Shown here piece by piece: positions 47,215-55,168 of a stretch of 64,000 bases of DNA; the first letter of the stretch is position 1, and each line of letters starts with the position of its first letter. A program made the position numbers and the translations under genes. The notes beneath the pieces were generated by a model. That model was not told the origin of the DNA. It ran no database searches and was given only the letters and a program-made list of their open reading frames with translations. Origin of the DNA: Thermophagus xiamenensis (GTDB taxonomy: Bacteria; Bacteroidota; Bacteroidia; Bacteroidales; Marinilabiliaceae). The DNA is taken from positions 1-64,000 of the forward strand of contig NZ_FONA01000023.1 in assembly GCF_900112795.1 (NCBI RefSeq). Reading direction: 5' to 3'.

Positions 47215-47375
47215 GGTAATGGGAAACGCTTTCCCTCGATAATGGGAAACACTTTCCCTCGGTAATGGGAAACACTTTCCCTCGGTAATGGGAAACACTT
47301 TCCCTCGGTAATGGGAAATGCTTTCCCTCGGTAATGGGAAATGCTTTCCCCCGGTAATAGGAAACGCTTTCCCTT
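47215..47375. repeat. Seven tandem 23-bp repeats, each a small hairpin
   Basis: The unit GGTAATGGGAAACACTTTCCCTC is repeated seven times without spacers from 47215 to 47375 (copies start 47215, 47238, 47261, 47284, 47307, 47330, 47353). Each unit contains GGGAAA-N3-TTTCCC, a perfect 6-bp stem with a 3-nt loop; the loop varies (CAC, CGC, TGC), while the arms are kept except one base in the last copy. This implies selection on, or amplification of, the hairpin. An open minus-strand frame across it is a consequence of the repeat length and is not considered a gene. Confidence 0.9.
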
Positions 47376-47562
47376 TACCCATAGAAATACATTCCCGACA
47401 AAAGAAGACAAGGACGGATAGTATTCCTCCGAATGTTTTGGGGTATTATTCTACCCGATATTTTTTCGAATTCAAATCTATTACATAACATGTTTACGAC
47501 TCTGTTCCGGAAAAGTTGATCAACCCCGAATAATCCCAAACTGGGAAAAGCTATGTAAAAAT

Positions 47563-47606
47563 AAATCTTACCGGGATCCTACAATATGTATAGCCCGGTA
47601 AGATTT
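47563..47606 (-). terminator. Terminator after the DoxD-DoxA gene
   Basis: AAATCTTACCGGG (47563-47575) pairs perfectly with CCCGGTAAGATTT (47594-47606) around an 18-nt loop. A T-rich run follows on the minus strand. It may also stop plus-strand transcription from the TauE/SafE gene. Confidence 0.85.
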
Positions 47607-47677
47607 CAAATTATTAAACACCTACAACAATAGACTTCGGGTCACGACAATTAATTTACCGCTTGACGAATAGTGCT

Positions 47678-48703
47678 TTATTTTTTTGTTTCACTACTCC
47701 ACTCAACTCCGCTGATATCGGTCAGTATCACCTTGTATTTTCCATTTGGCAAACCCATTAGCCCATCATCTACAATCGACAGAACTGCCCGGGCTCCAAG
47801 AGGAATTATAAGGCTATGCTTTCCCGGTTTAACTTTGGTGACGTACCTGTTTTCAATCCGTTCTTTCGGGAAAGAAGCCAAGGCCTCGCCATCCAGTTTC
47901 AAAACTGTCTCGCCTTGCTCATCTTCGAGGCGAATACCTATCAGGAAAGAGCCGTAAACATCCACCCCCTCTGTACGAAACACTTCAAAAGAAATGGTAT
48001 TCCCCGAAATCTTTGCATCCGATATTTCAACCCGTGGCTTTACCGATTTATTATGCAACGGCCCCCATAATCCGCCATGAAAGTATTGATTGGTAAAAAG
48101 AGTGATAAACAAAATAAACAGGGAACCTGCCAACACAATCTTGCTCAATAAGGACTCTCTGATTGAAAGAGCACCTGACCCAAGCCAGTTAAACCACTTT
48201 TTACCGGCAATAACAGGCTTATTTTTCATCAACCAATAATCCAGGGAATATTTGTCGCTTCCGGCAATAAAAACGGTAAAACCGGCCGCTATACCCAATA
48301 CCCCAATTTGCCATTCGTCCAGACAGGTGGTACCAAGCCACCCCGACCCCATCAGAATGCCGGTAGCAAGACTAAATACTCCGATACTCATCAGGCGCGT
48401 CAGCAAACCAAACATAAAAAGCAGCCCTACCACTCCTTCTATTATCGTAAAAATCACCATCGCCCACCACAACAGGTCGGGGTGCAACACCAGATACTCT
48501 ATCATCGGTTTTATCCCCAATGCATTGGGCAAAAAATGATTGAACTTCTCACCGATATATCCTGCCGCTTCGGGGTTTAATTTGTCGGCCAAAAACAGTC
48601 TTCGCCAAAAAGCCGAAAAATAGGTCCAACCTACCACCAAACGTAAGGCCAGGGTAAACAATCCCTCTTTATATTGTATATGTTCAAATCTATTGTCATT
48701 CAT
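47678..48703 (-). CDS. Fused DoxD-DoxA protein (thiosulfate:quinone oxidoreductase-like)
   Basis: 341 residues. Residues 1-165 are a four-helix DoxX/DoxD-type membrane domain (LALRLVVGWTYFSAFWRRLF, GVVGLLFMFGLLTRLMSIGV, GWLGTTCLDEWQIGVLG); a further helix near 200 (IVLAGSLFILFITLF) leads to a periplasmic beta domain (235-341, with FLIGIRLEDEQGE and KHSLIIPLGARAVL) that resembles DoxA. In Acidianus, DoxD and DoxA are separate subunits of thiosulfate:quinone oxidoreductase; Bacteroidota carry them fused. The enzyme activity in this phylum is not proven. It lies convergent with a TauE/SafE exporter. Confidence 0.82.
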   Translation of the reverse strand: MNDNRFEHIQYKEGLFTLALRLVVGWTYFSAFWRRLFLADKLNPEAAGYIGEKFNHFLPNALGIKPMIEYLVLHPDLLWWAMVIFTIIEGVVGLLFMFGLLTRLMSIGVFSLATGILMGSGWLGTTCLDEWQIGVLGIAAGFTVFIAGSDKYSLDYWLMKNKPVIAGKKWFNWLGSGALSIRESLLSKIVLAGSLFILFITLFTNQYFHGGLWGPLHNKSVKPRVEISDAKISGNTISFEVFRTEGVDVYGSFLIGIRLEDEQGETVLKLDGEALASFPKERIENRYVTKVKPGKHSLIIPLGARAVLSIVDDGLMGLPNGKYKVILTDISGVEWSSETKK

Positions 48704-48824
48704 AATAATGATGTTTTATTTTTTTTAATTCTCTAATGAAGAAATATATTGCCCATCGTCCTAACCGGGCAAGCTTCGCATGCTAACCTAAATATTTCCG
48801 GAATACACTGATTTCTTCTAAAAG

Positions 48825-49033
48825 TCACCGTCCTTGAGGTTGATAAATGGATGTAGTTTCTGCCATCAAACTCAAGACATCATCATCTCCCCTATCCGAC
48901 AAAAAATAACTTTTGCTGCTGATGGAAAGACGATAGGTGCGTTCCTTAAGAGCGGTGAAATCTGTTTTATTTCAACCGTCATTAAAGCATTGTATTCTAT
49001 CTTTTTGAGAACGACAAGTCTAAACCCAATATT
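48825..49033 (-). pseudogene. Possible frameshifted coding remnant
   Basis: Two coding-like stretches lie in different minus-strand frames: 49033-48962 reads NIGFRLVVLKKIEYNALMTV then EIKQ, and 48962-48825 reads DFTALKERTYRLSISSKSYF, then LSDRGDDDVLSLMAETTSIY and stop. Each is broken by a stop in the other's frame near 48962, so they could be one ORF of about 69 codons with a frameshift. No family is recognised and chance cannot be excluded. It overlaps the end of the lipoprotein at 49020. Confidence 0.25.
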
Positions 49034-49409
49034 TCATTTTTTTGTAGAGAATATAGACAGGAATCTTTACAGAAAGAGGCCATCCCTGAGATGGGGAAAG
49101 CAATGAATAACCAACATTTAAAACTATTGGTGAACAACCAACCTCTTTAACCTGGCATGAATGCAAAGAGGTATCAACAGTCGCTTTTGAAGAGGTGAAA
49201 AAATATGTTTGGACTCTATCCAGACTACAATGACTACCTGCATGAACAGTGGCTCTGGATGGATTAAGCAATTTAATAAAAGGCAATTCCAGCTCGTAGC
49301 TGATAAACCTTCGCACAGTACAGGAGGAGAGAATCACCAGCAAGACCATCCCGGCAAACACGAAAGCAGGCTTCCTTTTCTCAATTATGTTATGGATATT
49401 GCCGTACAT
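49020..49409 (-). CDS. Small putative lipoprotein
   Basis: A 129-residue predicted lipoprotein: Lys/Arg-rich start, hydrophobic FVFAGMVLLVILSSC with the lipobox Cys near residue 30, then a compact domain with four further cysteines (GSHCSLDRV, LHSCQVKEVGCSP) and the ending IPVYILYKKMKYWV. The even Cys count suggests disulfides. ATG 49409 has TTAGGGGAA just before it, a good ribosome site, so it is preferred to TTG 49436. No function can be assigned. It precedes the DoxD-DoxA gene by about 320 bp that contains a possible remnant. Confidence 0.6.
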   Translation of the reverse strand: MYGNIHNIIEKRKPAFVFAGMVLLVILSSCTVRRFISYELELPFIKLLNPSRATVHAGSHCSLDRVQTYFFTSSKATVDTSLHSCQVKEVGCSPIVLNVGYSLLSPSQGWPLSVKIPVYILYKKMKYWV

Positions 49410-49611
49410 TTCCCCTAAACGAAAAGTTTGATGCAAAAAATTTTTGCCTTGAAAAAATTTTCTGTCAAATTTAATATTTTGAAGCGAAAGAATCTCAAAA
49501 AGCAGAATCTTTACCCGGATAAATTTCCTCTAACCTAACAAACCTCATCCACCATTACGGAAAAATCCTTAACTTTAAGGTCTCTAAATGCGGATAGTAA
49601 AGTTATTTATC

Positions 49612-50628
49612 ATGAATATAGATTGGTCTAATTTATCATTTAATTATCTGGATACCGACTACAATGTTCGGTGTTATTATCGCAACGGGAAGTGGGGAGA
49701 ATTGGAAGTCTCATCATCCCCGCAAATCAACATTCACATGGCGGCAACAGCGCTGCATTACGGACAGGAAGCATTTGAAGGGCTTAAAGCCTTTAGGGGG
49801 AAAGACGGCAAGATCAGAATTTTTCGTATTGAAGAGAATGCCCGTCGTATGTTATCCTCGTCAAAAGGTATCATGATGGCCGAGGTGCCGGAAGAGCTGT
49901 TTGTTGAAGCAGTAAAGAAAGTGGTAAAGCTTAATGAACATTTTGTGCCTCCGTACGAATCGGGTGCATCACTTTACATACGTCCCTTGCTGATTGGAAC
50001 CGGTGCGAAAGTAGGCGTTCATCCGGCTGATGAATATCTGTTTCTGGTATTTGTTACGCCTGTTGGGCCCTATTTTAAGGAAGGATTTCAGCTCACCAAT
50101 ATTGCAGTGATGCGGGAATACGATCGTGCAGCACCCCAAGGTACCGGTAACATCAAAGTGGGTGGAAACTATGCAGCCAGTCTGAAAGCCGGTATGCTGG
50201 CTAAAGAAAAAGGCTACTCGGCGGTATTATATCTTGACAGCCGAGAAAAAAAATACATTGATGAATGTGGACCGGCTAACTTCTTTGGTATAAAAAACAA
50301 CACTTATATCACCCCGGAATCCCGTTCTATATTACCGTCCATTACCAATAAAAGTCTCATTCAATTAGCTCAAGACATGGGACTAAAAACCGAACGTCGT
50401 CCCATTCCTTTTGAAGAAATTTCAACATTTGAAGAGGTAGGTCAATGCGGTACCGCAGCGGTGATTAGTCCGGTAGGTAAGATTGATGACCTTGACAACA
50501 ACAAATCTTACAGTTTCTCAAAAGATGGGAAACCAGGTCCTATATGCACCAAATTATATCATAAATTAAGAGCAATTCAATATGGCGACGAGCCCGATCC
50601 CTATGGTTGGGTTACGGTTCTCGAATAA
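49612..50628 (+). CDS. ilvE: Branched-chain amino acid aminotransferase
   Basis: A 338-residue PLP-dependent fold-type IV enzyme that transaminates Leu, Ile and Val and their keto acids. HYGQEAFEGLKAFRGKDG near residue 48, SLYIRPLLIGTG near 124, GNIKVGGNYAASLKAG with the PLP Lys (NYAASLKAGMLAKEKG) near 183 and ECGPANFFGIKN near 215. The frame begins at 49588, but ATG 49612 (MNIDWSNLSFNY) is the family-like start. TAACTTTA near 49570 is a weak promoter candidate. It is monocistronic and followed by an inverted repeat. Confidence 0.94.
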   Translation: MNIDWSNLSFNYLDTDYNVRCYYRNGKWGELEVSSSPQINIHMAATALHYGQEAFEGLKAFRGKDGKIRIFRIEENARRMLSSSKGIMMAEVPEELFVEAVKKVVKLNEHFVPPYESGASLYIRPLLIGTGAKVGVHPADEYLFLVFVTPVGPYFKEGFQLTNIAVMREYDRAAPQGTGNIKVGGNYAASLKAGMLAKEKGYSAVLYLDSREKKYIDECGPANFFGIKNNTYITPESRSILPSITNKSLIQLAQDMGLKTERRPIPFEEISTFEEVGQCGTAAVISPVGKIDDLDNNKSYSFSKDGKPGPICTKLYHKLRAIQYGDEPDPYGWVTVLE

Positions 50629-50635
50629 TCGCATC

Positions 50636-50736
50636 AGAGGGTGTCTAAAAATTTTGTAGTGTTTGGTACAAACAAACCTATTTCTTTGGATTTTATTATT
50701 TCACAAAGTAAAAATTACAGTTTTTAGACACCCTCT
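50636..50736. repeat. Solo inverted-repeat element with perfect 16-bp ends
   Basis: AGAGGGTGTCTAAAAA (50636-50651) and TTTTTAGACACCCTCT (50721-50736) are perfect inverted repeats bounding 69 bp of AT-rich DNA, total 101 bp. The ends look like the terminal repeats of an insertion sequence (GAGGGTGTCTAAAAA), suggesting a MITE. It may also terminate transcription after ilvE, as TTTTTCC follows the right arm. Confidence 0.75.
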
Positions 50737-51217
50737 TTTTCCTATCCTGATATTCACTCCGCATATCCTATTAAACTCATTGACATATCCTTATCTCAGG
50801 CTACAGACAAGATTACAACGTTAAGACTTTCTTCCCAATTCCTAACCTTATTTTACTGTACCTTATGGTTTACAGACGTCACCAATCCACCTCTTTAAAT
50901 CGGGTTAAGACACCCGGCATATGTGCTTTCCCCACAAAAAATGATGCGCACCATCCGGCAATATCATGTCCATCATTTGGTCAAAACATGCGCATCTTTC
51001 AACAATTTCATCGGTATCAAATTTTCGGTCGAAAAGCATCTTTTTAATATTCCATGCGGATGGAACGAGTACAGCCAGGCAATGTTGTCTTAAAATGAAG
51101 GCATAAAGCCAGAAAAACAAGGCATACATGTTCCTTACATTTAGCCGCGGGAGATTCCCGGAAGGTTAATCTTAACCTTTAATAAAGACAAAATCGTGCT
51201 CATGAATCAAACAAAAA
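50737..51217. other. Gap with weak coding-like remnant
   Basis: No confident gene. On the minus strand 50905-51129 is open for 74 codons (start near 51129), with MLFDRKFDTDEIVERCACF and MMDMILPDGAHHFLWGKHI as its most protein-like parts, but the first half overlaps a diverged repeat arm (GGATGGAACGAGTACAGCC at 51059-51077). It could be a small gene or a decayed fragment. Confidence 0.3.
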
Positions 51218-51243
51218 GTCCTACCCATTATTTTGGATAGGAC
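51218..51243 (-). terminator. Terminator after the DUF4834 gene
   Basis: GTCCTACCC (51218-51226) and GGATAGGAC (51235-51243) pair with one mismatch around an 8-nt loop. On the minus strand the stem is followed by TTTTTGTTTG. Confidence 0.75.
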
Positions 51244-51276
51244 AAAAATCTTTTCTTCACCGAAAAAACTATCTAT

Positions 51277-51534
51277 TTATTTAATCTCCTCGTAATCCAC
51301 ATATTCGCCTTTCTGGTCATTCTTGCCTGAGGTATTGGAACTTCGGGGATTATACTCTATTGTTACTTTACCCTCTTCTTTCTTCCTTTGGTTTATATAA
51401 TCTTCTCGCGCCTTTTCCTGTTTATTCTGCATTTTATGCACCTGACGGGTAATAAACAGGGGCACCAGATACCGAAAAATTAGTCGGAATAAATAGTAGA
51501 ATAAAATGAGATATATTATAATTCTAAAAAGCAT
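51277..51534 (-). CDS. DUF4834-family small membrane protein
   Basis: An 85-residue protein with one N-terminal membrane segment (LFRIIIYLILFYYLFRLIF) followed by a basic, Gln/Lys-rich region and a polar tail (ITRQVHKMQNKQEKAR, VTIEYNPRSSNTSG). This matches the short Bacteroidota DUF4834 family. ATG 51534 is two codons inside the open frame's ATG at 51540 and is chosen as the family start; either is possible. It follows the S41 protease by 44-50 bp in the same direction and is probably cotranscribed. No function is known. Confidence 0.75.
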   Translation of the reverse strand: MLFRIIIYLILFYYLFRLIFRYLVPLFITRQVHKMQNKQEKAREDYINQRKKEEGKVTIEYNPRSSNTSGKNDQKGEYVDYEEIK

Positions 51535-51584
51535 AATCAATTAAAAAATAAATTGGTTTAACGAAGGAAGATTTCGGGCAATGT

Positions 51585-53282
51585 TTATTGCTGTTCAATG
51601 GCCACAGCCTGTTTATTTCCATCCTCCATTGTCCCGGCGGCGAAGTGCAGAATAGAATCTCTGAGACCACTTCGAATCACCTCTAAAGCCTTATTTAAGA
51701 CCTCATCCTGTTCTCTGATAATAGGATAAAAACCTTCATTATCGAGGATATTTCGGGCGATATAGGCTTTTGTTTCGTTAATGATAAGTTTTTTTGAAAC
51801 CTGATATTGGGCGGGATTAAATTTCACTTTCTCTTTTGTGGCAAATTCCACCAGCATATCACCAATGGGTTGTTTGTCGAGGTAAGCTTTTAATTCATCA
51901 ACCGTTTCGTATTTGGAAAGTTCATTTCGGTTTCTGTCGGCATAGTCCAACGCAAATTTATAAATAACCCCCGATTCTCTAAGATTGAAATAATAATCAG
52001 AAAAGTTAGAAGTATCTCTTCCCACAAAAACATCGGGCATAATGCCGCCACCACCATAAACGATTCGACCACCCACGGTTTTGTAAACGAGTGAATCGTT
52101 AACGGTTATACTATCTTTATTAAAAAATTCGCCATGCTCGTAACGATAAAGAATGTCTTTGTAGTAGTCTTCGATACCGTTGTTGTAAGGTTTCTGGATA
52201 CACCGACCACTGGGGGTATAATATCTTGCCACGGTAAGCCTGAGAGCACCCCCGTCGGGCAACGGAAATTGTTGTTGAACCAAACCCTTCCCGAAGGAAC
52301 GACGACCAACAACTAAGCCTCGGTCATTATCCTGCATGGCACCGGCAAAAATTTCACTGGCCGAAGCACTAAACTCATCAATCAATACAGTAACATCGGT
52401 ATTCTTACACGAACCGCTGCCATTGGCATGTATTTCCTGACGAGGGCTATGAACTCCTTCGGTATAAACAATCATATCGCCTTTATCCAAAAATTCGTTA
52501 ACCATGCTAATGGCTATATCGAGATAACCACCGGAATTTCCTCTCAAATCAACAATTACATGTGAGCAATTATGCGCTTTTAACTTAGCAAGGGCACCTA
52601 ACAATTCCTGATAAGTATTGCGCGCAAACCTGTTAATTTTAATATAACCAATGGAATCATCGAGCATGTAGGCAACATCTACACTGTATAGGGGGATACT
52701 ACCTCTGGTTATTTCAAAGTTGATAAGGTTTTCTCTGTTTTTTCTTTTTATTCCAACGTTAACTTTTGTTCCGATATCTCCCCGCAACATACTTACCACA
52801 TCATTGGTCGGCATATTAACGCCGGCAATAACAGAATCGTTAACAGTAATAATGCGGTCGCCGGGTAATATACCAACCTTTTCGGAAGGACCGCCCGAAA
52901 CGACACTGATAACCATCACCGTATCATTCTGCATGCTAAACTCAACACCAATACCTCCAAATTTACCTTCCAACTCCTGATTGGCTGCCTGTAAATCTTT
53001 GGGGGGAATATAGACGGAATGCGGGTCAAGATTTTTTAAGACTTCCGGTATAACCTTTTCTTCCAGTTTATCTACATCTATACTATCGACATACTGTTCT
53101 TTGATAAGATTGATAATGGACTGAAGTTTTCCGGATTGTGGATATAACAACAGCCGCCGACCGCTTTCGCTGGTTGCGGAAGGCATCGTAACGCGACCAA
53201 TCCACATGCCGAAAACCAATACTATCGCCAGTACTATCGGGAAATAAATTTGTTTGGATGTGTGTTTTCTTTTTTCTGTCAT
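51585..53282 (-). CDS. S41-family carboxy-terminal processing peptidase
   Basis: A 565-residue periplasmic serine protease. An N-terminal membrane anchor (YFPIVLAIVLVFGMWIG) precedes an S41 N-terminal helical region, a PDZ domain (VISVVSGGPSEKVGILPGDRII near 130), and the catalytic core. The catalytic Ser lies in DEFSASASEIFAGA near residue 308 and the Lys in RRSFGKGLVQQQ near 333, the Ser-Lys dyad of CtpA/Prc. The C-terminal 180 residues are an extra domain common in Bacteroidota CTPs. It lies 146 bp downstream of the dCMP deaminase. The substrate is unknown. Confidence 0.92.
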   Translation of the reverse strand: MTEKRKHTSKQIYFPIVLAIVLVFGMWIGRVTMPSATSESGRRLLLYPQSGKLQSIINLIKEQYVDSIDVDKLEEKVIPEVLKNLDPHSVYIPPKDLQAANQELEGKFGGIGVEFSMQNDTVMVISVVSGGPSEKVGILPGDRIITVNDSVIAGVNMPTNDVVSMLRGDIGTKVNVGIKRKNRENLINFEITRGSIPLYSVDVAYMLDDSIGYIKINRFARNTYQELLGALAKLKAHNCSHVIVDLRGNSGGYLDIAISMVNEFLDKGDMIVYTEGVHSPRQEIHANGSGSCKNTDVTVLIDEFSASASEIFAGAMQDNDRGLVVGRRSFGKGLVQQQFPLPDGGALRLTVARYYTPSGRCIQKPYNNGIEDYYKDILYRYEHGEFFNKDSITVNDSLVYKTVGGRIVYGGGGIMPDVFVGRDTSNFSDYYFNLRESGVIYKFALDYADRNRNELSKYETVDELKAYLDKQPIGDMLVEFATKEKVKFNPAQYQVSKKLIINETKAYIARNILDNEGFYPIIREQDEVLNKALEVIRSGLRDSILHFAAGTMEDGNKQAVAIEQQ

Positions 53283-53428
53283 CGTGTTTCTTATGTTATT
53301 TTATTGCTGCCTAACTATTCAATTGCGTTGAGTTTCAATGCTGCTATCAGTAAATCTACCAGAAAATCGAAGACCCTACAAAACAATCAAAAATTTTGTT
53401 TCACTTATCAAATATTATACCTAAAAAA

Positions 53429-53878
53429 CTATTGCCCTTCATCCTCGTCTACCTGCACCACTTCAATATTTGCCCGTTTCAGAAGATTTATTCCGTCTTC
53501 CACCCTATATTTCTCTGAGAAAACAACCCTTTTTATACCTGCCTGGATGATAAGCTTGGCACATTCGATACAAGGGGAAGAGGTAACATAAAGAGTAGCA
53601 CCTTCAGAGCTGTTGCCAGACCTTGCAACTTTAGTGATAGCATTGGCTTCGGCATGCAATACGTAAGGTTTGGTTTTATTATTCTCATCCTCACACTCGT
53701 TCTCAAACCCGGAAGGTGTTCCGTTGTATCCATCGCTGATAATCATTTTGTCGCGTACCAGCAAAGCTCCAACCTGCCGGCGACGGCAATAACTGTTTTG
53801 AGCCCAGATGCGTGCCATTGCCAAATAACGCTGGTCCAGAAGTTTCTGTTTTGTAATAGATTTTTGTGAATTTCCCAT
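53429..53878 (-). CDS. dCMP deaminase family protein
   Basis: A 149-residue zinc deaminase converting dCMP to dUMP for thymidylate synthesis (ComEB-like). Zinc ligands and catalytic Glu: LHAEANAI (HAE) near residue 75, SSPCIECAKLII (PCxxC) near 106. RQVGALLVRDKMIISDGYNG at the start and TPSGFENECEDE, where extra Cys may bind a second zinc, are typical. CAAAAATA at 53903-53910 (TATTTTTG on the minus strand) is a possible -7 element about 25 nt before the start. Confidence 0.92.
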   Translation of the reverse strand: MGNSQKSITKQKLLDQRYLAMARIWAQNSYCRRRQVGALLVRDKMIISDGYNGTPSGFENECEDENNKTKPYVLHAEANAITKVARSGNSSEGATLYVTSSPCIECAKLIIQAGIKRVVFSEKYRVEDGINLLKRANIEVVQVDEDEGQ

Positions 53879-54043
53879 ATCCGTTGTTAAATGGTAGTCC
53901 TACAAAAATAACAAAGAAAGCAACTTACAGTTGCATCCTAAGATAAGTTTTTCATCTTAAAAGACAAGAAAAGCTAAAAGAGGTAGTAAAGGAAGAAATG
54001 ATAAGTAATACAATTGTGGGGTATAAGCGCTCCTTTAAATTTC

Positions 54044-54718
54044 TCAAATCACAAAATTGTCGTCGATGTATCTTTGCAATTTTTCCTTGTATTGTTCACT
54101 GACAGGAATCCGCATCTCATCGAAAACAATGCGTGACCGCTCAATCATGGTGATTTTCTCTACATTAACGATATAGGACCTATGTACCCGGATAAACCCG
54201 GAAGAAGGAAGTTTCTCTTCAATTTTTTTCATGCTCAGCAGAGTCATGACGGGTTTAGCATTTTCAAGAAAAAAACGCAAATAACCTCTGTTACCTTCGA
54301 TGAACAGAATTTTATCCAGTTCAATGCGAATAATTTTATATTCAGACTTAATGAAGATATGATTGGGGGTAGAATTTAATTTCTCTTCAGAATGTTTTTG
54401 TTTAAAGTGTGAAAGCGCCTTATTTGCCGCTTTCAAAAATGTAGAATAATCAATTGGTTTCAGTATATAATCCAGAGCGTCCAGTTTAAAGCCATCAATG
54501 GCATAATCACTGTAGGCTGTAGTAAAGATGATGTCGGGACGGGGCGACAAAGTCTTAACCAATTCAATGCCGTTTAAATCAGGCATTTGGATATCCACAA
54601 ACATCAAATCAATCTGATGATTATTCAAAAACTCCAATGCCGTCATTGCGTTCTCAGTTGTTTTAAATTTCAAATTAATGGATTGTTGGATTTTAGATTT
54701 GAAACAAGAACGAACCAT
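54044..54718 (-). pseudogene. LytTR response regulator, N-terminus truncated
   Basis: 224 codons are open, but the receiver domain lacks its start. From about residue 20 the sequence is normal: LMFVDIQMPDLNGIELV (phosphoacceptor Asp 42 in this numbering), FTTAYSDYAIDGF, LDALDYILKPID, then a full LytTR DNA-binding domain (IFIKSEYKIIRIELDKILFIEG ... GFIRVHRSYIVNVEKI). Missing are beta 1 and helix 1 with the acidic pair (usually VDDE) needed for Mg binding. The first residues (MVRSCFKSKIQQ) are unlike any family start. No histidine kinase is adjacent. It is likely nonfunctional or constitutive. Confidence 0.75.
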
Positions 54719-54756
54719 GACAAAAATTTCACCATTAGGGCATAGTCGCCGCTTTT

Positions 54757-55104
54757 TTATTCATCGATATTCCTAACGCACCGCACAAAGTTATAAACAT
54801 ATCGGATATCGCCCTGCGGCCCTAAATACTGTGGATAATCCTCCGGGTTTCCACTCTTGGGGTCACTGCGCTGACAACCCGCGCCATGCACATCCATAAT
54901 CATGTCATTCATCATCCCCAGACCTTCACCCAAAGCAATATAAACGGCACTGGAATAAGGATTAACGCCATCCCGGTGGGTTGTACTTGTCCAGAAAAAG
55001 GGGTAATGGCCCCCACTCCCATCCGGATAGTTTATCTCGGTTGTTTCGAAAACCGGGTCAATAGCCGGGGAATTGGTCGTTTGCGGGGATCGAGAATAAT
55101 CAAC
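54757..55104 (-). pseudogene. Remnant of a DUF1566/Lcl_C domain protein (C-terminal part)
   Basis: An unbroken minus-strand frame of 115 codons with no start reads VDYSRSPQTTNSPAIDPVFE, GGHYPFFWTSTTHRDG, MIMDVHGAGCQRSDPKSG, then YLGPQGDIRYVYNFVRCVRN and a stop at 54757-54759. This is the C-terminal half of the DUF1566 (Lcl_C) domain seen in Bacteroidota surface proteins. The 5' end is lost: it begins right at the terminator of the next gene (55110-55143). A truncated regulator lies directly beyond. Both suggest a deletion joining two broken genes. Confidence 0.8.
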
Positions 55105-55109
55105 AATAC

Positions 55110-55143
55110 AACAGACCCGAGAACTTAGACTCTCGGGTCTGTT
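55110..55143 (-). terminator. Terminator after the peroxiredoxin gene
   Basis: AACAGACCCGAGA (55110-55122) pairs perfectly with TCTCGGGTCTGTT (55131-55143) around an 8-nt loop, 26 bp after the stop of the peroxiredoxin gene. Confidence 0.85.
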
Positions 55144-55168
55144 AGACTTAAAATCTCATATCACCATG

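Noticed and set aside
47215-47375. CRISPR array
   Set aside because: The 23-bp units are directly adjacent with no unique spacers and no cas genes are near.
47190-47411. Open minus-strand frames across the 23-bp repeats (Gly-Lys-Phe-Pro-rich)
   Set aside because: A repeat without internal stops stays open in several frames; there is no start signal and the codons simply follow the hairpin unit.
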